64,000 nucleotides of DNA from Pseudopedobacter sp037968815. Its GTDB lineage: Bacteria; Bacteroidota; Bacteroidia; Sphingobacteriales; Sphingobacteriaceae. The position numbers were made by a program, and so were the translations under genes. Under the pieces are notes generated by a model. That model was given only the letters and a program-made list of their open reading frames with translations. It had not been told where the DNA came from and did not search any database. The DNA is taken from the NCBI GenBank assembly GCA_037968815.1, contig JBBKWF010000006.1:1-64000 (forward strand), in the 5' to 3' direction. Positions 35,047-44,320 of this stretch are shown here, in pieces (positions within the stretch are counted from its first letter, which is position 1; each line of letters begins with the position of its first letter).

Positions 35047-37716
35047 TTAATATATGCTCTTCATGTGCCAAGCCTGAATCGATTTCAACAAGGCATCATC
35101 TCCTTTTGAAACAATAGAGACTCCTTTACTATCATCTTTTCCAGGATAAGCTCTCAAAGAAATACACTGTTTACCGTTTACAAAAACCTCAACAACACTT
35201 TTATCAATAAAAACACGAAGGTTAATAGGCTCATCTTTTCCCTGCCCCACCCATACGTCTGCAGTTTCTGTTATTCTTGGTCTTACTCCTGGCAACATGG
35301 AGCTATTTGAATTATCAATTGAAATTGCGCTATATTTCCCTGGTCTACTAGGGTAATCTCGATCTGGGTAACCGCCACCTTTATAAAAGATAATTCTTGT
35401 ATATTCTTGCTTATCAGGAGAACGTAATACATTCAGCTCTATAGTGCTTGAATTCTTCAAATCTAAATCTAGATTCAACTCCATGGCATCGCCGTTTATT
35501 TTGTCAAGAACAACCTCCTTGTTCGCAGGCAACACGATATTATGCTGTTCTATTTTATCTTTTCTTAAAGACGCAATATCTCCAACTGGTTCCATTTTAA
35601 GTTTTCCTCGTTCGTCTAATGTCAATAAACGAGGCAAGGTCATGAGTTCACTGAATTTCCCTTTACCTATTGGCACTCCAGAGGTCATATTAAAGATCAC
35701 TACAACACCACCTTTTCCATCCGGATAGGCAGAAGGTGCATGTACACCTCCATTATACGATGGACCATGGTTAAAATTACCTCCATCTGTGACTACAAAC
35801 TTATCTCGCTTTTTATCATAGTCGCCAATTAAGTATTTACCACCGCTTTTATGGCTGAAGTGAACGAGTATGTACTTCCCTTTATCACCAATAGGCCAGA
35901 AATAGGGACATGCCCCATCATCACCAACCATCCCATACCTATCGTTTTCAAGAAATGGATGCATATATTCCCATTTTACTAAATCAGAAGATTTAAATAA
36001 GAACTCTGCCCTGATATTTTTACCACCAGGTCCTACTGGTTGTACACCTGCCAATATCGTGTAATACATACCATCTTTTTTCCAAATATTGGGATCAAAC
36101 ACATTATAAGGCAATTTTTCTCCTGGCTTCGCCATTGGTATTACAGGTTTTGCATTATTCAGTTTTTTCCAGTTTAAAAGTAAAGGGTCGTCTGATACAG
36201 CGACCATTGAACCTGCCTCTGTACCATGATACATTGCTATTACACGATCTTCTTCTACATAAACAGTCCCAGAATAGACTTTTTTCTCAGGATTCGGGTA
36301 TATCGCATAAGGAAGATCTCTCCAATTGATTAAATCTTTACTAACAACGTGTCCCCAATGTTGCCTTGGATCTTCAGGCGGATAAGCCTGATAAAACAGA
36401 TGCCAGTTCCCTTTCCAAAAACTCAATCCATTGGGGTCATTTAGTCGTCCTTCAGGATTTATATAGTGGTAAAGTGGACGATATTTATTTACTGACTGTA
36501 CCTCCCTGGATTTGGAAAAGCGTTTTAAAAGAGGATTATCATTCAATTCCTTTTCCTGTTTCTCCAAAGTATTAGAAAAGGTGTAGTGCGGAACTTTCGA
36601 AGTATTATCAATAGTTGCATTATAACTACTTAACACCGAAGGGGTCGAACTTAATATAACAGTACGCACAGTAGAACCAGTACGCTCTACAAAGTACAGA
36701 TTACCGTCTGGCCCAACTGTCACACCTGACGGTGTTGTGAGCTTGACATCGCTTCCATTACCGTCTACCAATCCCATTAAGCCACTCCCAGCAAGGTTTG
36801 TAACATTCCCCTCCCCATCAATTTTTCTGATAATTTGTCCGTGGTATTCTGATACATAAATGTTTCCATCTTTCTGTATTGCTATCGAGAAAGGGTCTTT
36901 AAAACTAGCGGACACACCTTTTCCGTTAATTGACAGTTTTTTACCATTACCTGCCAAGGTGCTTACTATACCAGTAGCGCTTACCTTTCTAATACGGAAA
37001 TTACCCCTATCAGTAACATAAATATTTCCACTATCATCAACAGCAAGCTGATTAGGTAATTTAAACTGAGCACTTTCTCCCTTACCATCTGCATAACCCA
37101 CCGAACCACCTGCAAGTGTGGTAAACTTTCCTGTGGTGACAGAGTATTTACGGATGCTGTGATTATCTCTGTCGGTCAAATAAAGGTTGCCTTCCTTATC
37201 TATATCGATATCTGCCAAGTAATTGAATCTTGTAATGGCTGGAGAACCGTTTACAAAACCTGCTTCAACAGCACCTGCAAAAGTACTTACCTCTCCGCTT
37301 GGACTTATTATTCGAATGCGGTTTCCGTCTGTAACATATATATCACTTGTTATTGGATGTACTGCAATTCCCAGAGGTTTAATAAAACGAGCAGATGCTC
37401 CACTACCATCATTAAGTCCTGTAGTACGGTTGTTTGAGCCAGCAAATAAACTAACCTCTCCGGAAGGAGATACTTTTCTTATGCACTTATTACCGTCTTC
37501 AGTGATATAGGCGTTTCCACTTTTATCAAATGCAAGATCTATCGGGTTAAAAAACCGGGCGGAAGCATTTACTCCATTTACATAACCTTTTACGCCTTTT
37601 CCAGCTACTGTCATTGTACTGCCAACTGGGTGTTGTGCCTGAGCAGTTTGCAGTATAAAAAACATATATACCAGCAAGTGGCAATATCTTGTTCCTATCA
37701 TAGTTTTGATTTTCAA
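35047..37716 (-). CDS. Secreted NHL beta-propeller fused to GH32 glycosidase
   Basis: 889 residues. Signal peptide about 1-27 (ending AQAQ). Residues about 30-355 are NHL-type repeats (PIDLAFDKSGNAYITEDGNK and kin, about six). Residues about 410-885 are a GH32 five-bladed propeller plus C-terminal beta sandwich. The nucleophile motif is intact (Asp427 in LNDPNG). The usual RDP motif is FDP (Asp541) and the usual EC acid/base motif is AC (Ala602 in DDGACPYFWPIG), so the canonical acid/base Glu is missing. GH32 enzymes act on fructans or sucrose; with these changes substrate and activity are open. It has no SusCD neighbour, being convergent with ybeY. Confidence 0.87.
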   Translation of the reverse strand: MKIKTMIGTRYCHLLVYMFFILQTAQAQHPVGSTMTVAGKGVKGYVNGVNASARFFNPIDLAFDKSGNAYITEDGNKCIRKVSPSGEVSLFAGSNNRTTGLNDGSGASARFIKPLGIAVHPITSDIYVTDGNRIRIISPSGEVSTFAGAVEAGFVNGSPAITRFNYLADIDIDKEGNLYLTDRDNHSIRKYSVTTGKFTTLAGGSVGYADGKGESAQFKLPNQLAVDDSGNIYVTDRGNFRIRKVSATGIVSTLAGNGKKLSINGKGVSASFKDPFSIAIQKDGNIYVSEYHGQIIRKIDGEGNVTNLAGSGLMGLVDGNGSDVKLTTPSGVTVGPDGNLYFVERTGSTVRTVILSSTPSVLSSYNATIDNTSKVPHYTFSNTLEKQEKELNDNPLLKRFSKSREVQSVNKYRPLYHYINPEGRLNDPNGLSFWKGNWHLFYQAYPPEDPRQHWGHVVSKDLINWRDLPYAIYPNPEKKVYSGTVYVEEDRVIAMYHGTEAGSMVAVSDDPLLLNWKKLNNAKPVIPMAKPGEKLPYNVFDPNIWKKDGMYYTILAGVQPVGPGGKNIRAEFLFKSSDLVKWEYMHPFLENDRYGMVGDDGACPYFWPIGDKGKYILVHFSHKSGGKYLIGDYDKKRDKFVVTDGGNFNHGPSYNGGVHAPSAYPDGKGGVVVIFNMTSGVPIGKGKFSELMTLPRLLTLDERGKLKMEPVGDIASLRKDKIEQHNIVLPANKEVVLDKINGDAMELNLDLDLKNSSTIELNVLRSPDKQEYTRIIFYKGGGYPDRDYPSRPGKYSAISIDNSNSSMLPGVRPRITETADVWVGQGKDEPINLRVFIDKSVVEVFVNGKQCISLRAYPGKDDSKGVSIVSKGDDALLKSIQAWHMKSIY

Positions 37717-38030
37717 TTATCGGTTTAGTATGTAATTCGCTTACTGATTTCTTTCAAAAATTAATTTTATCCGGTCATAGATTTTGTTAGCTATAAGTAG
37801 ATCTACAATACATACTAAAGCTTACCGAAAGTTTAAATTACTAAGAATTATGGAATTTTCTATAGGATTAATTCGGCCAATTTTATTGAATTGGACTTAA
37901 GAATTTAATGAATAAAGATTGAGTCTGTATTACAATCATATTCAATCGATTAGGAGTTAATCAATTAGATGACTTGTTGTTTAGATTTAAGATAATTATA
38001 GACAGCTGAAATTAAAACTAGGTTAAATTA
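37717..38030. other. Intergenic region upstream of the NHL-GH32 gene
   Basis: 314 bp, AT-rich, upstream of the GH32 gene and downstream of msrA. A CCAATT/AATTGG inverted repeat (about 37874-37891) is present. I see no convincing promoter box, terminator or RNA gene. Confidence 0.4.
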
Positions 38031-38585
38031 CTAATCCTCCTCCAGCGCCTCTTTATTCAGCATGTCTGCATATTGAGATTTTAATTTAGCAACCTTAGGT
38101 TCAATTACTGCCATACAATATCCAGCATACTGGTTTTGATTGTAATAGTTTTGATGATGGTTTTCTGCAAGGAAATAGTTTCTCAAAGGTTCTAGTTCTG
38201 TAATAATTGGTGCGCTAAAAGCTGAAGATAATTCTACAAAAACCTGTTCGGCAATTTTCTTTTGCGCCTCATTATGGTAGTAAATACCCGAACGGTATTG
38301 TGTACCGGCATCAGCACCTTGACGGTTTACGCTAGTAGGGTCGTGACTGGTCATAAAAACTTTTAATAAATCAGCATACTTTAATATGTCTGCATTAAAA
38401 GTTACCTGCACAACTTCTACATAGCCAGAAACACCGCTACAAACTAACTTATAACTAGGGTTTGGGATTAAACCATTTGCATAACCTGATTCTACCTTTG
38501 TTACTCCTTTCAGTCTCTGAATAACCGCTTCGGTACACCAAAAACATCCACCACCAAATGTTGCTACTTCAATATCATTTGCCAT
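38031..38585 (-). CDS. msrA: Peptide methionine sulfoxide reductase MsrA
   Basis: 184 residues. The catalytic cysteine is Cys14 in GGGCFWCTEA; YHNEAQKK and QYAGYCMAVI are also typical. It reduces methionine-S-sulfoxide. No signal peptide, so cytoplasmic. It starts 27 bp after egtD on the same strand, coupling methionine repair with ergothioneine synthesis as an apparent oxidative-stress pair. Confidence 0.95.
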   Translation of the reverse strand: MANDIEVATFGGGCFWCTEAVIQRLKGVTKVESGYANGLIPNPSYKLVCSGVSGYVEVVQVTFNADILKYADLLKVFMTSHDPTSVNRQGADAGTQYRSGIYYHNEAQKKIAEQVFVELSSAFSAPIITELEPLRNYFLAENHHQNYYNQNQYAGYCMAVIEPKVAKLKSQYADMLNKEALEED

Positions 38586-38612
38586 AAATTTCCTTCAAAC
38601 TTATACTAGAAG

Positions 38613-39557
38613 TTACATTTTACAGAGTAAGCTATCTGTAAAATAATGCCTACTATCTAAAAAGTGTTTTATAACTGAAAAACCAGATTCAGAGGCTAAA
38701 AATTCAATCTCATCAAAACTATATTTTTTAGACTGCTCCGTCCATATCAGTTCATCTTTATCAAAGCTGATTGTTGTATTGGTATTTGGCATAAAAACTT
38801 GTTGCTTAGCCAAACTCACCAAATAGCTAAAAAGCTCTCCGTTTCTAGGGTTGTAATAACAATAAAAATCAAACTGATCAATATTAAAATCTGCGCCTAA
38901 CTCTCTATTAATTCTTTTAAGTAAGTTAAGGTTAAAGCGCTTTGTAATGCCTTTAGAGTCCGAGTAAGCTTGATGAATAATTTGTGGGTTTTTCTGCAAA
39001 TCGAGTCCCATTAAAAGCATATCTCCTTGTTTCATCACTTGATTAAACAAGTTCATTAACTCAATTGCTTCTTTTCTAGGATAATTACCAATATTACTCC
39101 CTAAAAACAACAATAAACTTTGCTGCTTATTAGTTTCTTTCAAGTTATGCAAGACATCAAAATAATCACCTACTGCAGGCTTAATATTTAAATCTGGAAG
39201 CTTAGTTTGCAAAGTTCCGGTTAACATATTCATGGCTTCCTTAGAGATATCTATCGGGATGTACACAAAGTTTACTTTATGTTCCAATAAATACCTTAGG
39301 AGGTTAAAGGTTTTGGTTCCATCCCCGGCTCCTAATTCTATAATATTAAAGGGTTGGTTAAATTGTAAACTCTTAAAAATATTACCGGCTTGCGATTCTA
39401 AAATCTCATACTCGCAGTCGCTCAAATAATATTCTGCCATTTCCATAATCTCTTTGAAAATCCGGCTTCCCTCATCATCATAAAAGTATTTTGACGATAA
39501 ATACTTTTCGTTGGCACTTAACCCCGCTATTACATCTTTTTCAAAAGTCTTCAACAT
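38613..39557 (-). CDS. egtD: L-histidine N-alpha-methyltransferase EgtD
   Basis: 314 residues. SAM motif IELGAGDG (about 73-80), the GSNIGNYPR segment and the histidine-binding TEQSKKY (Glu274, Ser276, matching the Glu/Ser pair of mycobacterial EgtD). It trimethylates histidine to hercynine, the substrate of EgtB. It follows the large phosphatase/barrel gene by 28 bp and precedes msrA by 27 bp. Confidence 0.93.
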   Translation of the reverse strand: MLKTFEKDVIAGLSANEKYLSSKYFYDDEGSRIFKEIMEMAEYYLSDCEYEILESQAGNIFKSLQFNQPFNIIELGAGDGTKTFNLLRYLLEHKVNFVYIPIDISKEAMNMLTGTLQTKLPDLNIKPAVGDYFDVLHNLKETNKQQSLLLFLGSNIGNYPRKEAIELMNLFNQVMKQGDMLLMGLDLQKNPQIIHQAYSDSKGITKRFNLNLLKRINRELGADFNIDQFDFYCYYNPRNGELFSYLVSLAKQQVFMPNTNTTISFDKDELIWTEQSKKYSFDEIEFLASESGFSVIKHFLDSRHYFTDSLLCKM

Positions 39558-39585
39558 AAAACTTAAAATATTTTTTAGATAATTA

Positions 39586-42500
39586 TTAAAATCTGTAGCC
39601 TAAATCAAAAGAAATTAACCTACTCTCGTTAGAAAAACCGTAACCCGCAGTAACTAAAAATTTATTATAAAAATTTATCCAAACACCAGGTCCGTAACCT
39701 TGATGCCATGTGTTACTTTCCGAGAAACTATTGCTCACTTTGGCTATATCGTAAAAACCATATACACCAAAATCTCCAGTTATAATATAGTTTCTGAACG
39801 ACGTAACCGGAAGCCTAACTTCAGAGTTTGCATAGTAAGCAGACTTTCCAGAAAATCTTTCGTTTCTGAAACCTCTCAAATTTTCATTATTACCGATTGT
39901 ATTTGCTTGATAAAATTTATAATCGCCAATATTAGTTTGTGCGCCTAAACGTAAGGCTAAGGTTAAAGGTAAGCCAATATTTGGGGTGCCGAAAGCAGAT
40001 AAGTCAGTACTTAATCTTACAAACTTATCCTTATCGCCACCTATTTCATTAAAATAATCTATAGAATTATTCCAGTTTAACCCAGTTTGAGGTTTTATTT
40101 TATCGTCAATTAAGGAAATATTAAAATATGATTTAAGCGTTAAAAATCTTCCTGGGTTTTGGTAATTGATGGTTTGCGTAGTTAAAAAACTAGGCTCATT
40201 TGTTGGATTGATTTTAACAAACTGGAAGCCTGGACCAATTCCAAATTTTACACGATCAGACATTCGACGTTGCAGGTAAAACTGTGCATCATAAGTTTCA
40301 GATCGCACACGGTAAAAGTCGATATCATCGTCGATATTTGCAGTGCCGTTGCCAATCCCATAATAATTAAAAGAATAAGCCGGACCAGCATAATTTGCAT
40401 TGGCCACCAAATCGTATTTGTGGGCAAAAAGTGAATAAAAAGTGGCTCTATATTTTCCAAAAATTGCTTTCGTTTGTACAGAATGTAATAAAGAAACCTT
40501 TTGCTCAAAACTGTATGGAGATTTACGGAAGCCGTAATGTTTTGTTTGATAAACAATACCTAATAAAATACCGTCTTTACCGTTTCTATAATCAGCATTG
40601 GGTAGGAACGAAGATTTATCATACTTAAAATTATCGGGTAAAAACTCATTAACCCACTCGCCATTTGACTTATATAGCCTGGTGTTACTCCCCTCTACAA
40701 ACTTGTTTTTTGGTGTATCATAAAATATGGTTCTACCGTTTTCTGCGCTATCAGCCAAAAAATCTTTTTCAGGACCTCCAACTACTTTTAACTTAATTGG
40801 TCGGTTTGAATTTCCTTTAACCACTAAACTGTCGTTCTCATCTAAAAGATAAAAGTTTATTTGATTGGTTAGCTTGTTATTAAAAACTCGCCAGTAAATG
40901 GTTTTATCAATTTTACCGTCTTTTTTTGTTTTGTATATTTTAACTTCTGTGCTGTCTTTTTGGCGATTGATCACCACATATTCATATTTATCAGAGCCTG
41001 TAATGGTAACTTCTTCGTTCAATATATTATAGTATTGCTTTGCTAACTTAATTAACTGGCTCCTTCTAGACTTTAACTTTGTAATTAGCTCTTCTCCGGT
41101 AAGTGCAAAAGCTTCTGCAGGCATTTGTTTTACCGCTTTTTCTATTACCTGGTCGGTAAGTTTTGTCTCCATAAAACTTGCGGTTTCTACCCAGTCGTTG
41201 TAAGTGAGCTTATTCAATAGGTTTCTGTCTAAGTTTCTGGCGGCAATAGATAGTTGTGCGGGGTCACCAATTTTCATCCCGAAAGACTGAATATCTGGCA
41301 CTGCCTTGCTAATTAGTTTGGGCAAAACACCATCAAATTTTGTGAATACTTGATCCCTATCTCTCGGTATTGGCTTATAAACTTCGCCCTTTCCTTTTTT
41401 CTTAAATTCTGCCCAACGCCATTGATCTTCATGACGATCCCAATCGCCAATCAACATATCAAAAAGACGGGCTTTTAAAAAATCTTGCTGATCAACCTCG
41501 TTATCATTGTCTTCCCTGATTTTTTCATACATGGTACGGGTACTTACCGCGTTTTTTGTATAACCGAAATCCTTGAAAGCTGACAGGTCTTCATCAGGAC
41601 GCACTTCAATAATCCCTACCCTACCACCAACTTCCTGAATATAAGGCCCTAAAAGATTAGAGTATGGCATGTAAAATACCTTTGGCTTGGTATGAAAAAC
41701 ACCGATAGCATCTGCTAAATCGGGAATAACCAATGCTCCATAAGGATGTGCTGAGGATATCTGATCTTGCACAATATCATCCGCAAAAGTAGGTCGAAGC
41801 CCTTCTGGTAATAAAGATGATGGGTCTTTATCAATCGTTCTAAACTGATACTGGATTTTATCTTTCCCCTCTAACCTTAACGAAGTTGTTTGCTTTCCGC
41901 CACCTAGTTGTAGAGGCGTTAAACCACCAGCAAATTTTGTTAAATCGAGATATGGGATTTCAATTGGTGTTGCCCAAACAGAACGATAATGCTCTCCAAA
42001 AACCCATTTCTTAAACTTAGAAGCTTTGTAACGCTCGCCAACAGCCATTGTTTTTGTAGAATCGCTGTAGTTGGTTAAAGCTTCAACCCTTACTTTGTTT
42101 TTAGTTGCAGGTAAAGCGTAAAGCGGGGACCGATAAACCAATTTACCAGTACTGCCATCATTAACTGGTTCCCAAAACTCTATCCAGCATTGTCCGTTGT
42201 TGTAATAGTTTAACCTTGCAAAACCTTTAGTCCCATGTCCAAAGAGCGCTCCATTTCCTTTAAAAAGCGCACTATTTTTACTTCCAGCCCCACTGGTAAC
42301 AAAGTTTTGATCTTTATACTTGGTAAGCATTAAAGCGTGTTCATGGCCAGATGCAACCACTATATTTGGTTTATCTTCAAAAAGGGCCAATAACCTATTC
42401 CTCAAATCCTGATATTTTTTATTAGAAATATCCTGACGAGAAAGCCCGTATTGTCTCATTAACGGGTAAATAGAACCAATACCCGGTAAAGGAATGTAGG

Positions 42501-43335
42501 CATTAGGTTTTACTAAGGTTAATGGAAAAATATAATCTAACAAGGTGAAGTATCCGCCATGTTTACCATTAGAAAACAGTGGGTGATGCATCGTAAACAC
42601 AATGTTTTTACCTTTATTTCGCAATAAAATGTCTTTAATTTGTGCAATTAATTGGTCTTCGTTTTCTACTGTGCAACCTTGCTCGTACCTATCAGACCGG
42701 GAATGTTTAGTTAACCACCACTCGCTATCAATTGCTATAATTACTAAATTACCACTCATTTGTACTTCAACAGGGCCAGCGCAACCATTACTTGGTAGAA
42801 ACACATCTGTACTGTCTAAATAATTTTCTACAAACTCTTCTTGCCTTTTAACAGCATTTAAACCTCCAGAGTGGCTGTGGTTCCAATCATGATTACCTGG
42901 AATAATAATTCTTTTACCCTTAAAATCCTTTATAATTTTCAACTGCTCAGTTATTCTTCTCTCTTTCTCTTTACGATCACTTGCATCAAGAACGGGAAGG
43001 CCACTTTCATAGATATTATCTCCCATAAAAATCACTGCATCTTTACTGCTCGAGGTTTTCTTAATTACGGTGTCCTTTAAATTGGCACTAATAACAGTAT
43101 CAATTTTATACATCTGACTTTCCATCAGTTTCAACGTTGGCTCTTGCTTGTTGGAAGATGGCTTGCCTGCATCACCCAGTAAAAAAACAGTATAATCTAA
43201 AGTTAGACTATCTGGATTGTTAGCTTTTTGCCAGTCTTTTTGACTTTTGGCATAAAACGGCTTATAGGTTGTGCAAGATGTATAACTCAAAATGGCTATC
43301 AGGCAAATTAAGATAGAGGTGTAGGTATTTCGCAT
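39586..43335 (-). CDS. Metallophosphatase / kinase-like / outer-membrane barrel fusion
   Basis: 1249 residues. Lipobox-like start (LSYTSC, about Cys21). Residues about 45-390 are a calcineurin-type metallophosphatase with all metal motifs (GDAG, GDNIYESG, GNHDW, TMHH, SGHEHA). Residues about 430-760 contain GGGKQTTSLRL, YQFRTIDKD, then LIGDWDRHEDQW (Asp633) and PIPRDRDQVF (Asp659, Asp661), resembling the catalytic and metal loops of FAM20/CotH-type kinases. Residues about 880-1249 are beta strands ending SFDLGYRF, an Omp85/BamA-type surface barrel with C-terminal aromatic residue. It starts right at the stop of the propeller lipoprotein gene. The phosphatase and barrel calls are secure; the kinase-like call is inference from motifs. 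Confidence 0.82.
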   Translation of the reverse strand: MRNTYTSILICLIAILSYTSCTTYKPFYAKSQKDWQKANNPDSLTLDYTVFLLGDAGKPSSNKQEPTLKLMESQMYKIDTVISANLKDTVIKKTSSSKDAVIFMGDNIYESGLPVLDASDRKEKERRITEQLKIIKDFKGKRIIIPGNHDWNHSHSGGLNAVKRQEEFVENYLDSTDVFLPSNGCAGPVEVQMSGNLVIIAIDSEWWLTKHSRSDRYEQGCTVENEDQLIAQIKDILLRNKGKNIVFTMHHPLFSNGKHGGYFTLLDYIFPLTLVKPNAYIPLPGIGSIYPLMRQYGLSRQDISNKKYQDLRNRLLALFEDKPNIVVASGHEHALMLTKYKDQNFVTSGAGSKNSALFKGNGALFGHGTKGFARLNYYNNGQCWIEFWEPVNDGSTGKLVYRSPLYALPATKNKVRVEALTNYSDSTKTMAVGERYKASKFKKWVFGEHYRSVWATPIEIPYLDLTKFAGGLTPLQLGGGKQTTSLRLEGKDKIQYQFRTIDKDPSSLLPEGLRPTFADDIVQDQISSAHPYGALVIPDLADAIGVFHTKPKVFYMPYSNLLGPYIQEVGGRVGIIEVRPDEDLSAFKDFGYTKNAVSTRTMYEKIREDNDNEVDQQDFLKARLFDMLIGDWDRHEDQWRWAEFKKKGKGEVYKPIPRDRDQVFTKFDGVLPKLISKAVPDIQSFGMKIGDPAQLSIAARNLDRNLLNKLTYNDWVETASFMETKLTDQVIEKAVKQMPAEAFALTGEELITKLKSRRSQLIKLAKQYYNILNEEVTITGSDKYEYVVINRQKDSTEVKIYKTKKDGKIDKTIYWRVFNNKLTNQINFYLLDENDSLVVKGNSNRPIKLKVVGGPEKDFLADSAENGRTIFYDTPKNKFVEGSNTRLYKSNGEWVNEFLPDNFKYDKSSFLPNADYRNGKDGILLGIVYQTKHYGFRKSPYSFEQKVSLLHSVQTKAIFGKYRATFYSLFAHKYDLVANANYAGPAYSFNYYGIGNGTANIDDDIDFYRVRSETYDAQFYLQRRMSDRVKFGIGPGFQFVKINPTNEPSFLTTQTINYQNPGRFLTLKSYFNISLIDDKIKPQTGLNWNNSIDYFNEIGGDKDKFVRLSTDLSAFGTPNIGLPLTLALRLGAQTNIGDYKFYQANTIGNNENLRGFRNERFSGKSAYYANSEVRLPVTSFRNYIITGDFGVYGFYDIAKVSNSFSESNTWHQGYGPGVWINFYNKFLVTAGYGFSNESRLISFDLGYRF

Positions 43336-44229
43336 TTAGTAGTTGAGTTTTATAATGTTTCCTTTTTTATTTCTTGCTTCATTAGAGACAAACAACTCTC
43401 CTTTAGAGTTGAATGCTATACCCTCTGGCTGTCTGAATTCTTTTCCGCTAAAGCGAATAACTTTAGAAAAGCTACCATCAGGATTGAGTTCCAAAATAAA
43501 TTTATTTATAGAGGATAAAACATAAAGTTTACCATTTGTTGGATGATAAGTAAGCGCCGAAGGTTTCATTACTTCATTAAGATTTTTATTACCAGCGGCT
43601 TTTAAAAAATCCTTTGAAGCTTCTATGAGCTTATCTCCTTTAAACTCTATTTCTATATCTTTCAACTGAATACGAAAAGCAGGTTCCTCATGTAACCTCT
43701 TATCTTCAAGTGTAAATTGATAGATATTTTTAACTTCCTCTTCTTTATCTTTTTTATCTAGATTTTTTCCTTTTACAGACAATAATAAACGGTTGTTTTT
43801 TTCATCGTAAGCTAATCCTTCAATGTCATGCTTAGATTTTAATATCGTTTCATAATAGGTAACCTGCGGATGTTCACTTTCAAAGTTTGCTATTTCATAG
43901 ATCACACCATCAGCCCTAACCACATACATATCTTTTCCATTTCTAGCTAAATCCTCATAATCTCCATCTTCTGCAAAAGAAAACTCTCTTACTATCTTTT
44001 CTTTTTTCAAATCAAAAAAATATAAAACCCCATTTTCATCTTCAACAGCAACTACAAGGCTATCATTAACAAAAGAAATTCCGGATATTTCCTCTAGTTT
44101 TTTGGGCACTTCAACTATTTCAAGTGTTGAGTCAGTAGAATCAACTGAAGGATTATCAGTTTGTTCTTTACGGCTATTCCCACATGATATAATTAAGGTT
44201 ATGATTAAAACAAGTAAAGGTTTATACAT
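43336..44229 (-). CDS. SdiA-regulated-type beta-propeller lipoprotein
   Basis: 297 residues from the ATG at 44229 (MYKPLLVLIITLIISCGNSR), which places the lipobox cysteine at residue 16; the frame extends 15 codons further upstream to 44274, but that would bury the lipobox. The rest is YWTD/SdiA-regulated-like propeller (ISGISFVNDSLVVAVEDENG; QPEGIAFNSKGELFVSNEA). Its stop codon touches the start of the phosphatase/barrel gene, implying co-translation and a shared outer-membrane function. Ligand unknown. Confidence 0.8.
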   Translation of the reverse strand: MYKPLLVLIITLIISCGNSRKEQTDNPSVDSTDSTLEIVEVPKKLEEISGISFVNDSLVVAVEDENGVLYFFDLKKEKIVREFSFAEDGDYEDLARNGKDMYVVRADGVIYEIANFESEHPQVTYYETILKSKHDIEGLAYDEKNNRLLLSVKGKNLDKKDKEEEVKNIYQFTLEDKRLHEEPAFRIQLKDIEIEFKGDKLIEASKDFLKAAGNKNLNEVMKPSALTYHPTNGKLYVLSSINKFILELNPDGSFSKVIRFSGKEFRQPEGIAFNSKGELFVSNEARNKKGNIIKLNY

Positions 44230-44320
44230 TTTGGATTTAAATTTGTTAAATATTAATAGATTATATTTAATCAAATCCTATACCATTTAATATTTTTTAT
44301 ACACTGATAAAAAAACAATC

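Noticed and set aside
40248..40628. Small frames inside the barrel region on both strands
   Set aside because: They overlap a long, well supported coding frame and show no family features.
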